64,000 bases of DNA from Cohnella sp. AR92. GTDB taxonomy: Bacteria > Bacillota > Bacilli > Paenibacillales > Paenibacillaceae. Each line of letters begins with the position of its first letter. Positions within the stretch are counted from its first letter, which is position 1. Shown in pieces: positions 8,937-17,765 of this stretch. The stretch covers positions 248,001-312,000 of the forward strand of contig NZ_RZJR01000003.1 in assembly GCF_003990975.1 (NCBI RefSeq), written 5' to 3'. The notes under the pieces were generated by a model that did not search any database, was not told the DNA's origin, and worked only from the letters and a program-made list of their open reading frames with translations. Position numbers and translations under genes: made by a program.

Positions 8937-9805
8937 AGGCCGTCATGCTGGAGCTGGAAGGCCGCGAGTCGGCAGCGATTGTCGCCGCCCGAGGATACGT
9001 TCCGATAAGCGTCATCAATCAAGCGTACGGAACGAGCTGGCCCCGGACGCTGACGGAGATTCTGGAAGGCGGACATTGGGAGGAGCTGCATCGCTGGCAT
9101 CGCGAAGCGGATTCCGCGAAGCTGGCCGAGTTGCCCGCGATTCCGCTTGGGGAAGCAAAGCTCGTTCCGATAGCGAGGCAGCCGCGCAAGATCTTGGGAC
9201 TCGGCATGAACTACATGGAGAAGCTAATCGAGCTGAAGGGCAGCGCGGACGACGCACCCGTGCTGTTCTCCAAGCCGGATACGAGCCTTATCGGAGACGG
9301 GGAATCGATCGTTCTTCCCGCCCAGTCGGAACGGGTTACCGTAGAAGCGGAGCTTGCGATCGTGATCGGCCGGGAATGCAAGGATATCGGGGAAGAAGAA
9401 GCGAGCCGTTACGTTGCGGGCTATGCGGCCGCGCTGGATACGACGGCCGCCGACATCCTGGCGCAGAATCCGAAATATATGTTCCGTGCCAAATCGTTCG
9501 ACACTTTCTTCAGCCTCGGTTCGGAGCTGGCTACGATAGAGGAGCTTCCGGATTGGGAGCGCCTGACGGTGGAGACCGTGCATAACGGATGGACCGCTCA
9601 CCGCAACGCCGTCTCGATGATGCGCTACAATCCTTGGTTTATCGTTTCTTTTGTCTCCCAGGTAATGAAGCTTCTCCCGGGAGACATTATCATGACGGGC
9701 ACGCCGGGGTCGGTACCCGTCCGATTAGGAGATCGGGCGGAGTGCCGGATCAGCGGTCTCGCTCCTTTGAGCAATTCGGTGATTGAGAGAGACAAGCTTA
9801 ATTAA
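8933..9805 (+). CDS. Fumarylacetoacetate hydrolase (FAH) family protein
   Basis: A 290-residue FAH-superfamily enzyme. The ATG at 8933 is chosen because it overlaps the amidase stop (ATGA) and has GGAGGGGG 5 bases upstream; longer in-frame extensions run inside the amidase gene. The N-terminal 70 residues are variable. The catalytic domain contains LGLGMNYMEKL, the metal-binding EAELAIVIG segment, the DTTAADI region and the GDIIMTGTPGSV signature. Family members cleave or isomerise or decarboxylate 1,3-dioxo and 2-oxo-enol acids (for example in aromatic degradation), binding Mg or Mn. The specific substrate cannot be read from sequence. A strong bidirectional terminator follows. Confidence 0.9.
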   Translation: MKAVMLELEGRESAAIVAARGYVPISVINQAYGTSWPRTLTEILEGGHWEELHRWHREADSAKLAELPAIPLGEAKLVPIARQPRKILGLGMNYMEKLIELKGSADDAPVLFSKPDTSLIGDGESIVLPAQSERVTVEAELAIVIGRECKDIGEEEASRYVAGYAAALDTTAADILAQNPKYMFRAKSFDTFFSLGSELATIEELPDWERLTVETVHNGWTAHRNAVSMMRYNPWFIVSFVSQVMKLLPGDIIMTGTPGSVPVRLGDRAECRISGLAPLSNSVIERDKLN

Positions 9806-9810
9806 ACATT

Positions 9811-9838
9811 AAAAAAACGGGGGATTCCCCGTTTTTTT
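9811..9838 (+). terminator. Bidirectional terminator after the FAH gene
   Basis: Perfect stem AAAAAAACGGGG / CCCCGTTTTTTT with a GATT loop; the A-tract allows action on both strands. Confidence 0.9.
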
Positions 9839-9929
9839 GTATTTTTTAAGTTTAACTTAAGGTATTATGAGGAAAGTTTGATATAGTGGAACAATAGTGC
9901 TTTTTATACTAGAGGAGGGCCTTACAAGA

Positions 9930-11108
9930 ATGAGCGATATTCGCAAAGATTCAGAAGAGTTCAACCCGTCCGAGGAGAAGCTAGAAGCGGACAAATCGGC
10001 AGAAGAACAGACGACTGCCGAAACAGCGAACGATTCCGATAAGGAATCCGAAGCTTCCTACGACGAATCCGAAGTGATCGAGAGGGAAGCGGAGACGAAG
10101 CCTGCGGCTGCGCCGGTCGCCAAGGCTCCATGGCCTTGGATTGCTATAGCTGTTATCGCGGTCATTGCTCTTATTGTCGTTCTGGTGCGCAATTCCGGCG
10201 GATCCTCGGGCGAAGCGGTCGGGGAGCTCAACGGCAAGAAAATTTCCAAGGCCGAGCTGCTTGACGAGATGGTGGAGCAATCCGGGAAGGAACAGATCGG
10301 TTCGACGCTTGATCAAGTCATGCTGTTTAAGCTGATCGATATCGAAGCCGATAAGACGGGCAAGAAGGTGAGCGAAGAAGATATCGACGCTTACATCGAG
10401 AAGCTGAAGGAACAGAACGGCATCACTTCGGACGAGCAATTCCAGTCCGCGCTCGCGTCGAGCGGCCTGACGGTCGAGAAGTTCCGAGAGCAGGTTCTCC
10501 CGCAGCTCAAGCTTCGCCTCATCTTCGAGAACAAGCTGAAGCCGACGGAAGATGACCTGAAGAAATATTACGACGAGAACAAAGAAAGCTTCGGAACGCC
10601 GGAGCAGGTGCAAGCCTCCCACATTCTTCTAAGCACGAAGGAAGAGGCCGAAGCCGTTCTCAAGCAACTGAAGGAAGGCGCCGACTTCGCCGCCCTCGCG
10701 AAGGAGAAGTCGATCGACACCGGCTCGGCGGCTAACGGAGGCGACCTTGGCTACTTCGGCAAGGGCAAAATGAACGAACAGTTCGAGACGGCCGCATTCG
10801 CCCTGAAGGTCGGGGAGATCAGCGATGTCGTCGAATCTCCGAACGGCTTCCATATCATCAAGGTCGTGGACCACAAGCAAGCGGTGACCCCGGCTTACGA
10901 TGAAGTGAAGGCGGAAGTGAAGAACCAATACCTGGACAATAAGGTCAACGAAGGCGCTAGCGACTGGATCGCGGAAGCGAAGAAGGCGAACGGATACAAG
11001 AACTTCCTGACGGAAGAGGACGCTACGAAGGCATCTCCTAGCCCAGAGCCTTCCGCATCGGCATCGGCATCGGCGGCTCCTTCGGCTTCCGCATCCGCTG
11101 CGCAATAA
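9930..11108 (+). CDS. Membrane-anchored PrsA/SurA-like parvulin peptidyl-prolyl isomerase
   Basis: A 392-residue extracytoplasmic foldase. The ATG at 9930 has GGAGGG 12 bases upstream. The order is: a very acidic cytoplasmic tail (1-67), one transmembrane helix (about 70-88), a SurA-like N-domain (95-225), a parvulin domain (about 227-325, VQASHILLSTKEEAE and NGGDLGYFGKGKM), and a Ser/Ala/Pro-rich C-terminus ending in ASASAAQ. PrsA-type proteins fold secreted enzymes and penicillin-binding proteins. Unlike classical PrsA it has no lipobox cysteine but an uncleaved signal anchor with a long charged cytoplasmic tail. It is flanked by terminators and so is monocistronic. Confidence 0.9.
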   Translation: MSDIRKDSEEFNPSEEKLEADKSAEEQTTAETANDSDKESEASYDESEVIEREAETKPAAAPVAKAPWPWIAIAVIAVIALIVVLVRNSGGSSGEAVGELNGKKISKAELLDEMVEQSGKEQIGSTLDQVMLFKLIDIEADKTGKKVSEEDIDAYIEKLKEQNGITSDEQFQSALASSGLTVEKFREQVLPQLKLRLIFENKLKPTEDDLKKYYDENKESFGTPEQVQASHILLSTKEEAEAVLKQLKEGADFAALAKEKSIDTGSAANGGDLGYFGKGKMNEQFETAAFALKVGEISDVVESPNGFHIIKVVDHKQAVTPAYDEVKAEVKNQYLDNKVNEGASDWIAEAKKANGYKNFLTEEDATKASPSPEPSASASASAAPSASASAAQ

Positions 11109-11149
11109 TTCCGGAACCATCGGGATACGCCTATCCCAGGCATCAGAAT

Positions 11150-11197
11150 GGAAGCCATCCATGTCCCTTTAAGGGCAGGGGTGGCTTCCGTTTTTTC
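11150..11197 (+). terminator. Terminator after the PrsA-like gene
   Basis: GGAAGCCATCC at 11150-11160 pairs with GGGTGGCTTCC (11179-11189, one G-T pair), followed by GTTTTTTCTT. Confidence 0.85.
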
Positions 11198-11218
11198 TTG
11201 ATGAATGGCAAATCGTTA

Positions 11219-11280
11219 TTGATGGCTGTTCGATAATTAGCTACAATGACAGTTGGTTTCTATATTGATAACCGTTCTCA
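11219..11280 (+). promoter_or_regulatory. SigA-type promoter and Fur-like box before the ABC exporter
   Basis: TTGATG (11219-11224), 17-base spacer and TACAAT (11242-11247) form a promoter. TGATAACCGTTCTCA (11266-11280) follows just after the expected transcription start. This 15-mer differs from the Bacillus 7-1-7 Fur consensus TGATAATNATTATCA at three positions, and from the box before the siderophore permeases at 13207 at only two. Confidence 0.5.
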
Positions 11281-11344
11281 TGTTTAACGACCAAGCGGTA
11301 CAAGCTGCTGCTGGCGATTATTCGAAAGCGTCGGAGGTGTGGAG

Positions 11345-13069
11345 TTGCAGTTGGTACGGCGGTTTTTTGCTTATTATCGTCCTTATAAAGGTCTATTTGC
11401 GCTCGATTTTGCCTGCGCGGTATTCGTGGCGCTTCTCGAGCTCGGCTTCCCGGTCGCGGTGAACAAGGTCGTCGACGATCTTCTTCCGGAGAAGGACTGG
11501 TCCTTGATCGTCTGGGCTTGCCTCGGGCTGCTTGCCGTTTACTTGATCAATACGTTCATGCAGTTCGTCGTGAACTATTGGGGGCACATGCTTGGGATCA
11601 ACATCGAGACGGACATGCGCCGAAAGCTGTTCGATCATGTTCAGAAGCTGAGCTTCCGGTTCTTCGACAACAACAAGACCGGGCATCTGATCTCGCGGAT
11701 GACGAACGACCTGAACGAGATCGGCGAAGTGGCTCACCACGGTCCCGAAGACCTGTTCATCGCCGTGATGACGCTTATCGGAGCTTTCCTCCTGATGGCG
11801 GAGATACACATGGATCTCGCCGTCATCACCTTTATTGCCGTTCCGATCATGATCCTGCTTGCGGTCTTCTTCAACGGCAAGATGACCAAGGCCATTCATC
11901 GCATGTTCGCGGACATGGCGGACTTCAACGCAAGAGTCGAGGACAATGTCGGCGGCATTCGCGTCGTTCAAGCCTTCGCCAACGAAGAGCACGAGAAGAA
12001 GCTGTTCGCGGAGAACAACCAACGCTATCGGTTCGCGAAGCTGGCAGCCTATAAAATCATGGGGAAAAGCCTGTCGATCAGCTACCTGCTCATGAGGCTC
12101 GTGTCGCTTCTCGTGATGATCTTCGGAGCCTGGTACGTGATCGAGGGACAGCTCAAATACGGGGAATTCGTGGCCTACCTGCTTCTGGTCAACGTGCTGT
12201 TCCGGCCGATCGAGAAGATCAATGCGATCGTCGAGAGCTATCCGAAGGGAATCGCCGGATTCAAGAGGTACGTCTCGTTGCTGGATACGGCGCCGGATAT
12301 TCAAGATTCGGAGAACGCCGCGGAGTTGAACGGCCTGAGAGGAGACATCCGTTACCGTAACGTTTCCTTTGGCTATGACGCCGATGCGATGGCGCTGGAG
12401 GATATCAATCTTAGCATCTCGGCTGGAGAGACAATCGCCTTCGTCGGGCCGTCCGGCGCCGGCAAGACGACGCTATGCAGCCTGCTGCCCCGTTTCTATG
12501 AAGTCAGCGGGGGCAGCATCCTGATCGACGGAATGGATATCCGCGGCATCAAGCTGGAGTCGCTTCGCCGCCAGATCGGCATCGTCCAGCAGGACGTATT
12601 CCTTTTCTCGGGGACGATCCGGGAGAATATCGCTTACGGCAAGCTGGACGCCGCCGAAGATTCGATCTGGGAAGCGGCCCGCAGAGCCCGGCTGGAAGAG
12701 TTCATCCGATCCCAGCCGGAGGGGATGGACACGGTCATCGGCGAACGCGGCGTGAAGCTGTCCGGCGGCCAGAAGCAGCGTCTCGCTATCGCCCGGATGT
12801 TCCTGAAGAATCCGCCGATCCTCATTCTGGACGAAGCGACCTCCGCGCTCGATACCGAGACGGAAGCGGCGATCCAGCAATCGCTCGCCGAACTGTCCGA
12901 AGGCAGAACGACGCTCGTCATCGCGCATCGGCTGGCGACGATCAAGAACGCCGATCGCATCGTCGTCGTGACGGAAGACGGCATCACCGAACAAGGCCGT
13001 CACGATGAGCTCGTTGGCACAGGCGGGGTATACAGTAGGCTTCATCAAGCCCAATTCAGCGCGTCTTAA
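11345..13069 (+). CDS. ABC exporter, fused membrane and ATP-binding domains
   Basis: A 574-residue half-transporter of the MsbA/BmrA type. The N-terminal six-helix membrane domain (about 1-310) is followed by an ATPase domain (about 330-574) with Walker A VGPSGAGKTT, Q-loop IVQQDVFLFSG, signature LSGGQKQRLAIAR, Walker B ILILDEATSALD and H-loop IAHRLAT. All ATPase residues look intact, so a homodimer would work. The TTG at 11345 is preferred because GGAGG (11333-11337) is then 7 bases away; the GTG at 11339 would be one base from it. A Fur-like box upstream and FecCD permeases downstream suggest iron or siderophore handling, but sequence alone does not give the substrate. Confidence 0.88.
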   Translation: MQLVRRFFAYYRPYKGLFALDFACAVFVALLELGFPVAVNKVVDDLLPEKDWSLIVWACLGLLAVYLINTFMQFVVNYWGHMLGINIETDMRRKLFDHVQKLSFRFFDNNKTGHLISRMTNDLNEIGEVAHHGPEDLFIAVMTLIGAFLLMAEIHMDLAVITFIAVPIMILLAVFFNGKMTKAIHRMFADMADFNARVEDNVGGIRVVQAFANEEHEKKLFAENNQRYRFAKLAAYKIMGKSLSISYLLMRLVSLLVMIFGAWYVIEGQLKYGEFVAYLLLVNVLFRPIEKINAIVESYPKGIAGFKRYVSLLDTAPDIQDSENAAELNGLRGDIRYRNVSFGYDADAMALEDINLSISAGETIAFVGPSGAGKTTLCSLLPRFYEVSGGSILIDGMDIRGIKLESLRRQIGIVQQDVFLFSGTIRENIAYGKLDAAEDSIWEAARRARLEEFIRSQPEGMDTVIGERGVKLSGGQKQRLAIARMFLKNPPILILDEATSALDTETEAAIQQSLAELSEGRTTLVIAHRLATIKNADRIVVVTEDGITEQGRHDELVGTGGVYSRLHQAQFSAS

Positions 13070-13074
13070 CAAGC

Positions 13075-13107
13075 AGGCCGAGCAAAGGACTTCCTTTGGC
13101 TCGGCCT
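13075..13107 (+). terminator. Hairpin after the ABC exporter
   Basis: AGGCCGAGCAAAGG pairs with CCTTTGGCTCGGCCT (almost perfect, about 14 bp) with a very short loop. No T-run follows. Confidence 0.55.
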
Positions 13108-13162
13108 ATCTGCGCATGAGGATGGAATAACGAGCAAATCATAAACCTTGCCCAAATAGGGT

Positions 13163-13192
13163 TTGACAGGATCCGCAAGGATACGGTATCCT
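13163..13192 (+). promoter_or_regulatory. SigA promoter of the siderophore permease operon
   Basis: Consensus TTGACA (13163-13168), 18-base spacer, TATCCT (13187-13192). It lies immediately upstream of the Fur box. Confidence 0.55.
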
Positions 13193-13206
13193 ACTTTAGT
13201 GTGTTG

Positions 13207-13233
13207 TGATAATCATTCTCAATTAATGAGAAT
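13207..13233 (+). promoter_or_regulatory. Fur box before the FecCD permeases
   Basis: TGATAATCATTCTCA (13207-13221) matches the 7-1-7 Fur consensus with one mismatch. ATTCTCA (13215-13221) and TGAGAAT (13227-13233) form an overlapping inverted repeat, as in the double Fur sites of Bacillus. The position around +10 to +35 of the promoter would block transcription in iron-replete cells. A fur gene lies at 34.9 kb in this window. Confidence 0.75.
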
Positions 13234-13260
13234 CATAGAGAGAAGAAGGTAACGTCAGAC

Positions 13261-14307
13261 ATGGGTGAATCTATAAACGCACGCGCGCAAGGGGCGCCTC
13301 GGCTGCGAACCCGGCCGAAGGCTGCCGGATTCCTAATAGCAGGCGGCTTGATTGCGCTTGCGTTATCCTTTATCGTTGCGATCTCATTGGGCGCTCAAAC
13401 GATCAAGTTCCAAACGGTATGGGAAGGGTTGTTCCGATTCGACGCGGACAATGCCTCGCACCTGATCATTCGCGAGATTCGGCTTCCCCGGGTCATTCTC
13501 GGCGGATTGGCAGGAGCCGCGTTCGCGGCTTCCGGCGCCATCATGCAGGGGATTACCCGCAATCCGCTGGCCGATCCGGGTCTCCTCGGAATCAATGCGG
13601 GGGCCGGGTTCGCGTTGACGGCCGTTTATGCTTTTCAATCCGGAATGCCGTTCTACCGAATCGTTCCGTTCTCCTTGCTCGGAGCGGCCGTCGGGGCCGT
13701 TCTCGTATTCGGAATCGGCGCTTCTTCGCGCGGCGGACTATCGCCCGTTCGCTTGGTGCTTGCCGGAGCGGCGGTAACCGCGTTCCTAAGCTCGCTCAGC
13801 GAATGGATATCCTTGCGCTACAAGGTCGGGCAAAATATCGCCTCCTGGTACAATGGCGGGGTTGCCGGCGCTACTTGGGAACAATTGCAGTACATATGGC
13901 CTTTCGTCGCGGTCGGCTTAGTAGGAGCGATTCTCATCTCGACCCCGATCACCATGCTTAGCCTTGGCGATGAAGTGGCGGCCGGACTCGGCATTCGGAC
14001 GGGGCTGTTCAAGATCATCGGCATGGCTCTGGTCCTTCTGCTGGCCGGCACTTCGGTTGCGGCCGCAGGATCGATCACCTTCATCGGGCTGGTCGTCCCC
14101 CATATCGCCCGGTCTCTCGTCGGCGTTCATTATCGCTGGATCATTCCTTGTTCGGCCATCATCGGAAGTCTCCTGCTTGTCGTATCGGATACGATCGCCA
14201 GAATCATCAATCGTCCCTACGAGACCTCGGTAGCGGTCGTTATCGCGATCATCGGCGTCCCGTTCTTCATTTACCTGATCAGACGTTCGAAGAAGGAGGT
14301 CGCCTGA
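13261..14307 (+). CDS. FecCD-family siderophore ABC permease, first subunit
   Basis: A 348-residue BtuC-type permease with about nine to ten hydrophobic helices. Family marks include RLPRVILGGLAGAAFAASGAIMQGITRNPLADPGLLGINAGA near the N-terminal third (read as separate short blocks) and the cytoplasmic GLGIRTG coupling region, then FIGLVVPHIARSLVG. It forms a heterodimer with the next gene product and imports ferric siderophores when joined by a binding protein and ATPase, neither of which is encoded here. The Fur box upstream fits iron-regulated expression. The best guess is an FhuB/FhuG- or YfiZ/YfhA-like pair. Confidence 0.92.
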   Translation: MGESINARAQGAPRLRTRPKAAGFLIAGGLIALALSFIVAISLGAQTIKFQTVWEGLFRFDADNASHLIIREIRLPRVILGGLAGAAFAASGAIMQGITRNPLADPGLLGINAGAGFALTAVYAFQSGMPFYRIVPFSLLGAAVGAVLVFGIGASSRGGLSPVRLVLAGAAVTAFLSSLSEWISLRYKVGQNIASWYNGGVAGATWEQLQYIWPFVAVGLVGAILISTPITMLSLGDEVAAGLGIRTGLFKIIGMALVLLLAGTSVAAAGSITFIGLVVPHIARSLVGVHYRWIIPCSAIIGSLLLVVSDTIARIINRPYETSVAVVIAIIGVPFFIYLIRRSKKEVA

Positions 14308-15338
14308 TGCCGGCTTCAACCTCGCATTCGAACAGGAGACGCGATATCAAAGCGTGGTCCATAATCGCGACGCTTGCCGCTCTTGTCGTCGTTGTCTTTC
14401 TTATCAGCATGAATACCGGCGTCGTCCATCTCTCTCCGAAGGATGTCGTCAAGAGTCTATTCGGCTACGGAACCGCCCGGCAGAATTTAATCCTGTTCGA
14501 CTTCCGGCTTCCCCGCATCGTTATCTCGGTTCTGGTCGGAGCGGGACTAGCGTTGTCCGGCTGCCTTCTTCAAGGGATTACCCGGAATCCGCTCTCCGAT
14601 CCGGGCATTCTCGGCATCAACTCCGGAGCGGGCTTGATGGTCGTGCTGTTCGTGGCCTTCTTCCCGAACCAGTCGGCCGCTCCGGCCTTTCTTCTGCCGG
14701 CGATGGCGTTCGCGGGGGCAATCGCGACGGCCGCGCTGCTGCTTGTTCTCTCATATAAGAAAGGAGAGGGTCTATCGCCCTCGCGCTTGGTGCTCGTAGG
14801 CATCGCCGTCAGTTCCGGCATCTCGGCGTGCATGCTCGCCATTACGGTTCGCATTAGTCCCGAACAGTATCAGTTCGTCCAAACGTGGCTGGTCGGCTCG
14901 ATTACCGGCTCCACCTGGAAGGATGTCCAATCGGTTCTGCCTTGGCTCGTCGTGCTTATTCCCTATGTGCTATTCAAATCCAATACCCTGAACGTGCTTA
15001 ACCTTGGCGATCAGCTCGCTACGGGACTGGGGGCGCGGACGAATCGGGAACGCCTTCTCACGGTCGGCGCAGCCGTCGCGCTCGCCGGCGTATGCGTCGC
15101 GATTGGCGGAGGGATCAGCTTCGTCGGCCTGATCGGGCCTCATGTCGCTCGTCAGCTGGTAGGGTCGAAGCACCAGGTGCTGATCCCGGCTTCGGCTTTG
15201 ACCGGGGCGCTGCTCTTGATCACGGCCGACACCATCGGCCGCGCTGCGCTCCAGCCGACCGCGATTCCGGCCGGCATTGTCGTGGCAATCATCGGGGCGC
15301 CTTACTTCTTGTATTTGATGGCGAGAATGAAAAGATAA
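14307..15338 (+). CDS. FecCD-family siderophore ABC permease, second subunit
   Basis: A 343-residue permease homologous to the preceding one, with GITRNPLSDPGILGINSGAG and FVGLIGPHVARQLVG blocks. The ATG at 14307 shares one base with the upstream TGA (TGATG) and has AAGGAGG about 9 bases before it, a clear coupling arrangement. Together the two subunits would form the membrane channel of a siderophore importer whose solute-binding protein and ATPase must be encoded elsewhere, possibly shared with other systems. A strong convergent terminator follows. Confidence 0.92.
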   Translation: MPASTSHSNRRRDIKAWSIIATLAALVVVVFLISMNTGVVHLSPKDVVKSLFGYGTARQNLILFDFRLPRIVISVLVGAGLALSGCLLQGITRNPLSDPGILGINSGAGLMVVLFVAFFPNQSAAPAFLLPAMAFAGAIATAALLLVLSYKKGEGLSPSRLVLVGIAVSSGISACMLAITVRISPEQYQFVQTWLVGSITGSTWKDVQSVLPWLVVLIPYVLFKSNTLNVLNLGDQLATGLGARTNRERLLTVGAAVALAGVCVAIGGGISFVGLIGPHVARQLVGSKHQVLIPASALTGALLLITADTIGRAALQPTAIPAGIVVAIIGAPYFLYLMARMKR

Positions 15339-15359
15339 AATTCGCGATAAGCGAACAAA

Positions 15360-15410
15360 AAAATGACTTCCTCGATCCCGGGTTTACCGGCGACCGGAGG
15401 AAGTCATTTT
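15360..15410 (+). terminator. Bidirectional terminator between the permease operon and the alpha-xylosidase
   Basis: A 14-bp perfect stem AAAATGACTTCCTC (15360-15373) with GAGGAAGTCATTTT (15397-15410) separates the two convergent genes; A and T tracts are present on each side. Confidence 0.88.
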
Positions 15411-15421
15411 CTATAAGATCG

Positions 15422-17743
15422 TTACAGTCGGATGCTAAGCTTGGTCGCGCCCTTCTCCGGAACGATGACGACTCCTTGTTCGGAAGGCTCGAACGTACCG
15501 CCGTCCACGGCGGAGACCGTCGATGCGCCGCGCAGGACAACGCTCCAGCCGGTAGAGCCGCTTGCTTCGAAGGAGATCGTGCCGCCGCTGCGGGAAGCGT
15601 TCGCCGTCAGCGAGGTCTCGCCATGGATATCCGGAACCGAGACGGAAGCCGCCTCGCCGTCCGCCAGCTCGAACACGTGGAACGAGACGCCTTTCGCATA
15701 ATCGTAGTCCGGACGATCGTTCGCGGAGCCGACAGGAATGATCGAATTCTCCTTGACGAACAGAGGAAGCCCGAAGTAGTCGTAGTTCTCGTCGCGCCAT
15801 ACTCCGCCTTGAACCTTCTCCCCGGTAAGGAAGTGCGTCCATTGTCCTTGAGGAAGATAATAGGCGGATTGCCCTTGATCGTTGAAGATCGGAGCGACGA
15901 GCAGGCTGTCTCCGAGCATATACTGGCGGTCAAGATAATCGGCCGTGCGATCGTTCGGGTACTCAAGCACCATGGCGCGCATCATCGGCAAGCCGAGGCG
16001 GGACGATTGAACCGCTTGGCCGTACAGATACGGCATGAGGCTCAGCTTGAGCTTCGTGAAGCGGCGCAGAACGTCGACCGCTTCTTCGTCGAACAGCCAA
16101 GGCACGCGGTAAGAGGTGCTGCCATGCAAGCGGCTATGGCTGGACAGAAGGCCGAACGCTACCCAACGCTTGTAGAGGTCCGGAGTCGCGCTCTGCTCGA
16201 AGCCGCCGATGTCGTGGCTCCAGAAGCCGAAGCCGGACAGGCCGAGGGACAAGCCGCCGCGAAGGCTCTCGGCCATCGATTCGTATGTCGCTTCGCAGTC
16301 GCCGCCCCAGTGAACCGGGAACTGCTGGCCGCCTGCCGTAGCGGAACGCGCGAACAGCGCCGCTTCGCCAGCGCCAAGCTTCTCTTCGAGCACTTCGAAG
16401 ACAACCTTGTTATAGAGCTGGGTGTAGTAATTGTGCATCTGCTGCGGATCGGAACCGTCGTAATATACGACGTCGGTCGGAATTCTCTCGCCGAAGTCCG
16501 TCTTGAACGAATCCACGCCCATGTCGACCAGAGCGCGCAGCTTATCGCCGAACCACTTGCATGCGTCCGGGTTCGTGAAGTCGACGATACCCATGCCGTA
16601 CTGCCATAGATCCCACTGCCAGACGCTGCCGTCCGGACGCTTGAGCAGGTAGCCGCGCTCCATGCCTTCGTCGAACAGCGGAGAACGCTGAGCGATGTAC
16701 GGATTGATCCAGACGCAGATTTTCAGACCCTTGGCCTTGAGTCGCTCCAGCATGCCTTTCGGATCCGGGAAGACGCGTTCGTCCCATTCGAAGTCGCACC
16801 ATTGGTATTCCTTCATCCAGAAGCAGTCGAAGTGGAAGACGGCGAGCGGCAGGTCGCGATCGGCCATGCCGTCGATGAAGCTGTTGACCGTCTCTTCGTC
16901 GTAATTCGTCGTGAACGACGTCGTCAGCCAGAGGCCGAACGTCCATGCCGGAGGAAGGGCAGGCTTGCCCGTAAGGCTCGTATAGCCGCCGAGGACGTCC
17001 TTCAGGGTGTCGCCGCCGATCAGGTAATACTCCAGCTGCTCTCCGGCGACGCTGAATTGGGTCTTCGACACTTTCTCGGACGCAACCTCGAAGGAGACGA
17101 GCTCCGGATGGTTGACGAAGACGCCGTAGCCGCGGTTCGTGACGTAGAACGGGATGTTCTTGTACGCTTGCTCGGAAGCCGTTCCGCCGTCCTCGTTCCA
17201 GATATCGACGACCTGTCCGTTCTTGACGAAGGCGGAGAATCGCTCGCCAAGGCCGTAAACCGTCTCGCCGACCGCGAGGTTCAGCTGTTCGCGGAAGTGA
17301 TGCTTGCCGTCCTGGGCTTTGACGAACGCCGTCTGGCGGGTACCGCTGCCGGTCAGCACGCGTCCTTTGTGCGTGTAGGTGATCGTCACCGGATTCGCCT
17401 TGGTGATCTTGACGGTCGTGTCGCCGCTGGTCAGGCTGACGAACTCGTCATTGTTGTCGATGGAGACGGGAGCAAGGCCTTCCGTGTACAGCTCGAAGGA
17501 GTCCGGGCTTTGACGCTTGCGGCCCTTGTGGTGATAGAATTTGGCCTTGATGATGTCGGCCTTCGGGGAAGAGAATTCCATGGTCATCAGCGGTTCGTTA
17601 AGCGTGTTGCCGCGATGCTCCAGGTGACGGTGAGTGGCGAATACCGTAATTGCGTTATCGTTGACGCGCACGTCGTGAATCTCGTACGGGCTTAATACTT
17701 CATACCCTTCGCGGGTCATCCAATAGCCGTTGCTGAATTTCAT
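15422..17743 (-). CDS. yicI: Alpha-xylosidase, glycoside hydrolase family 31 (YicI-like)
   Basis: A 773-residue GH31 enzyme, matching E. coli YicI (772 residues). It removes alpha-1,6-linked xylose from xyloglucan-type oligosaccharides such as isoprimeverose. The nucleophile is the Asp in FKTDFGERIPTD and the acid/base the Asp in HWGGDCE; SGFGFWSHDIGGFE and SSHSRLHGS are also YicI hallmarks. The start at 17743 (MKFSNGYWMTREG) aligns with the YicI N-terminus and has AAAGGA upstream; an in-frame extension further upstream runs into the divergent regulatory region. No signal peptide, so it acts on imported sugars. Divergent from an AraC regulator that probably controls it. Confidence 0.93.
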   Translation of the reverse strand: MKFSNGYWMTREGYEVLSPYEIHDVRVNDNAITVFATHRHLEHRGNTLNEPLMTMEFSSPKADIIKAKFYHHKGRKRQSPDSFELYTEGLAPVSIDNNDEFVSLTSGDTTVKITKANPVTITYTHKGRVLTGSGTRQTAFVKAQDGKHHFREQLNLAVGETVYGLGERFSAFVKNGQVVDIWNEDGGTASEQAYKNIPFYVTNRGYGVFVNHPELVSFEVASEKVSKTQFSVAGEQLEYYLIGGDTLKDVLGGYTSLTGKPALPPAWTFGLWLTTSFTTNYDEETVNSFIDGMADRDLPLAVFHFDCFWMKEYQWCDFEWDERVFPDPKGMLERLKAKGLKICVWINPYIAQRSPLFDEGMERGYLLKRPDGSVWQWDLWQYGMGIVDFTNPDACKWFGDKLRALVDMGVDSFKTDFGERIPTDVVYYDGSDPQQMHNYYTQLYNKVVFEVLEEKLGAGEAALFARSATAGGQQFPVHWGGDCEATYESMAESLRGGLSLGLSGFGFWSHDIGGFEQSATPDLYKRWVAFGLLSSHSRLHGSTSYRVPWLFDEEAVDVLRRFTKLKLSLMPYLYGQAVQSSRLGLPMMRAMVLEYPNDRTADYLDRQYMLGDSLLVAPIFNDQGQSAYYLPQGQWTHFLTGEKVQGGVWRDENYDYFGLPLFVKENSIIPVGSANDRPDYDYAKGVSFHVFELADGEAASVSVPDIHGETSLTANASRSGGTISFEASGSTGWSVVLRGASTVSAVDGGTFEPSEQGVVIVPEKGATKLSIRL

Positions 17744-17765
17744 CCGGGCTGATCGTCCTTTCCCA

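Noticed and set aside
15092..16609. 505-codon plus-strand frame across the FecCD/yicI junction
   Set aside because: It crosses a strong bidirectional terminator and is antisense to the clearly identified GH31 enzyme.
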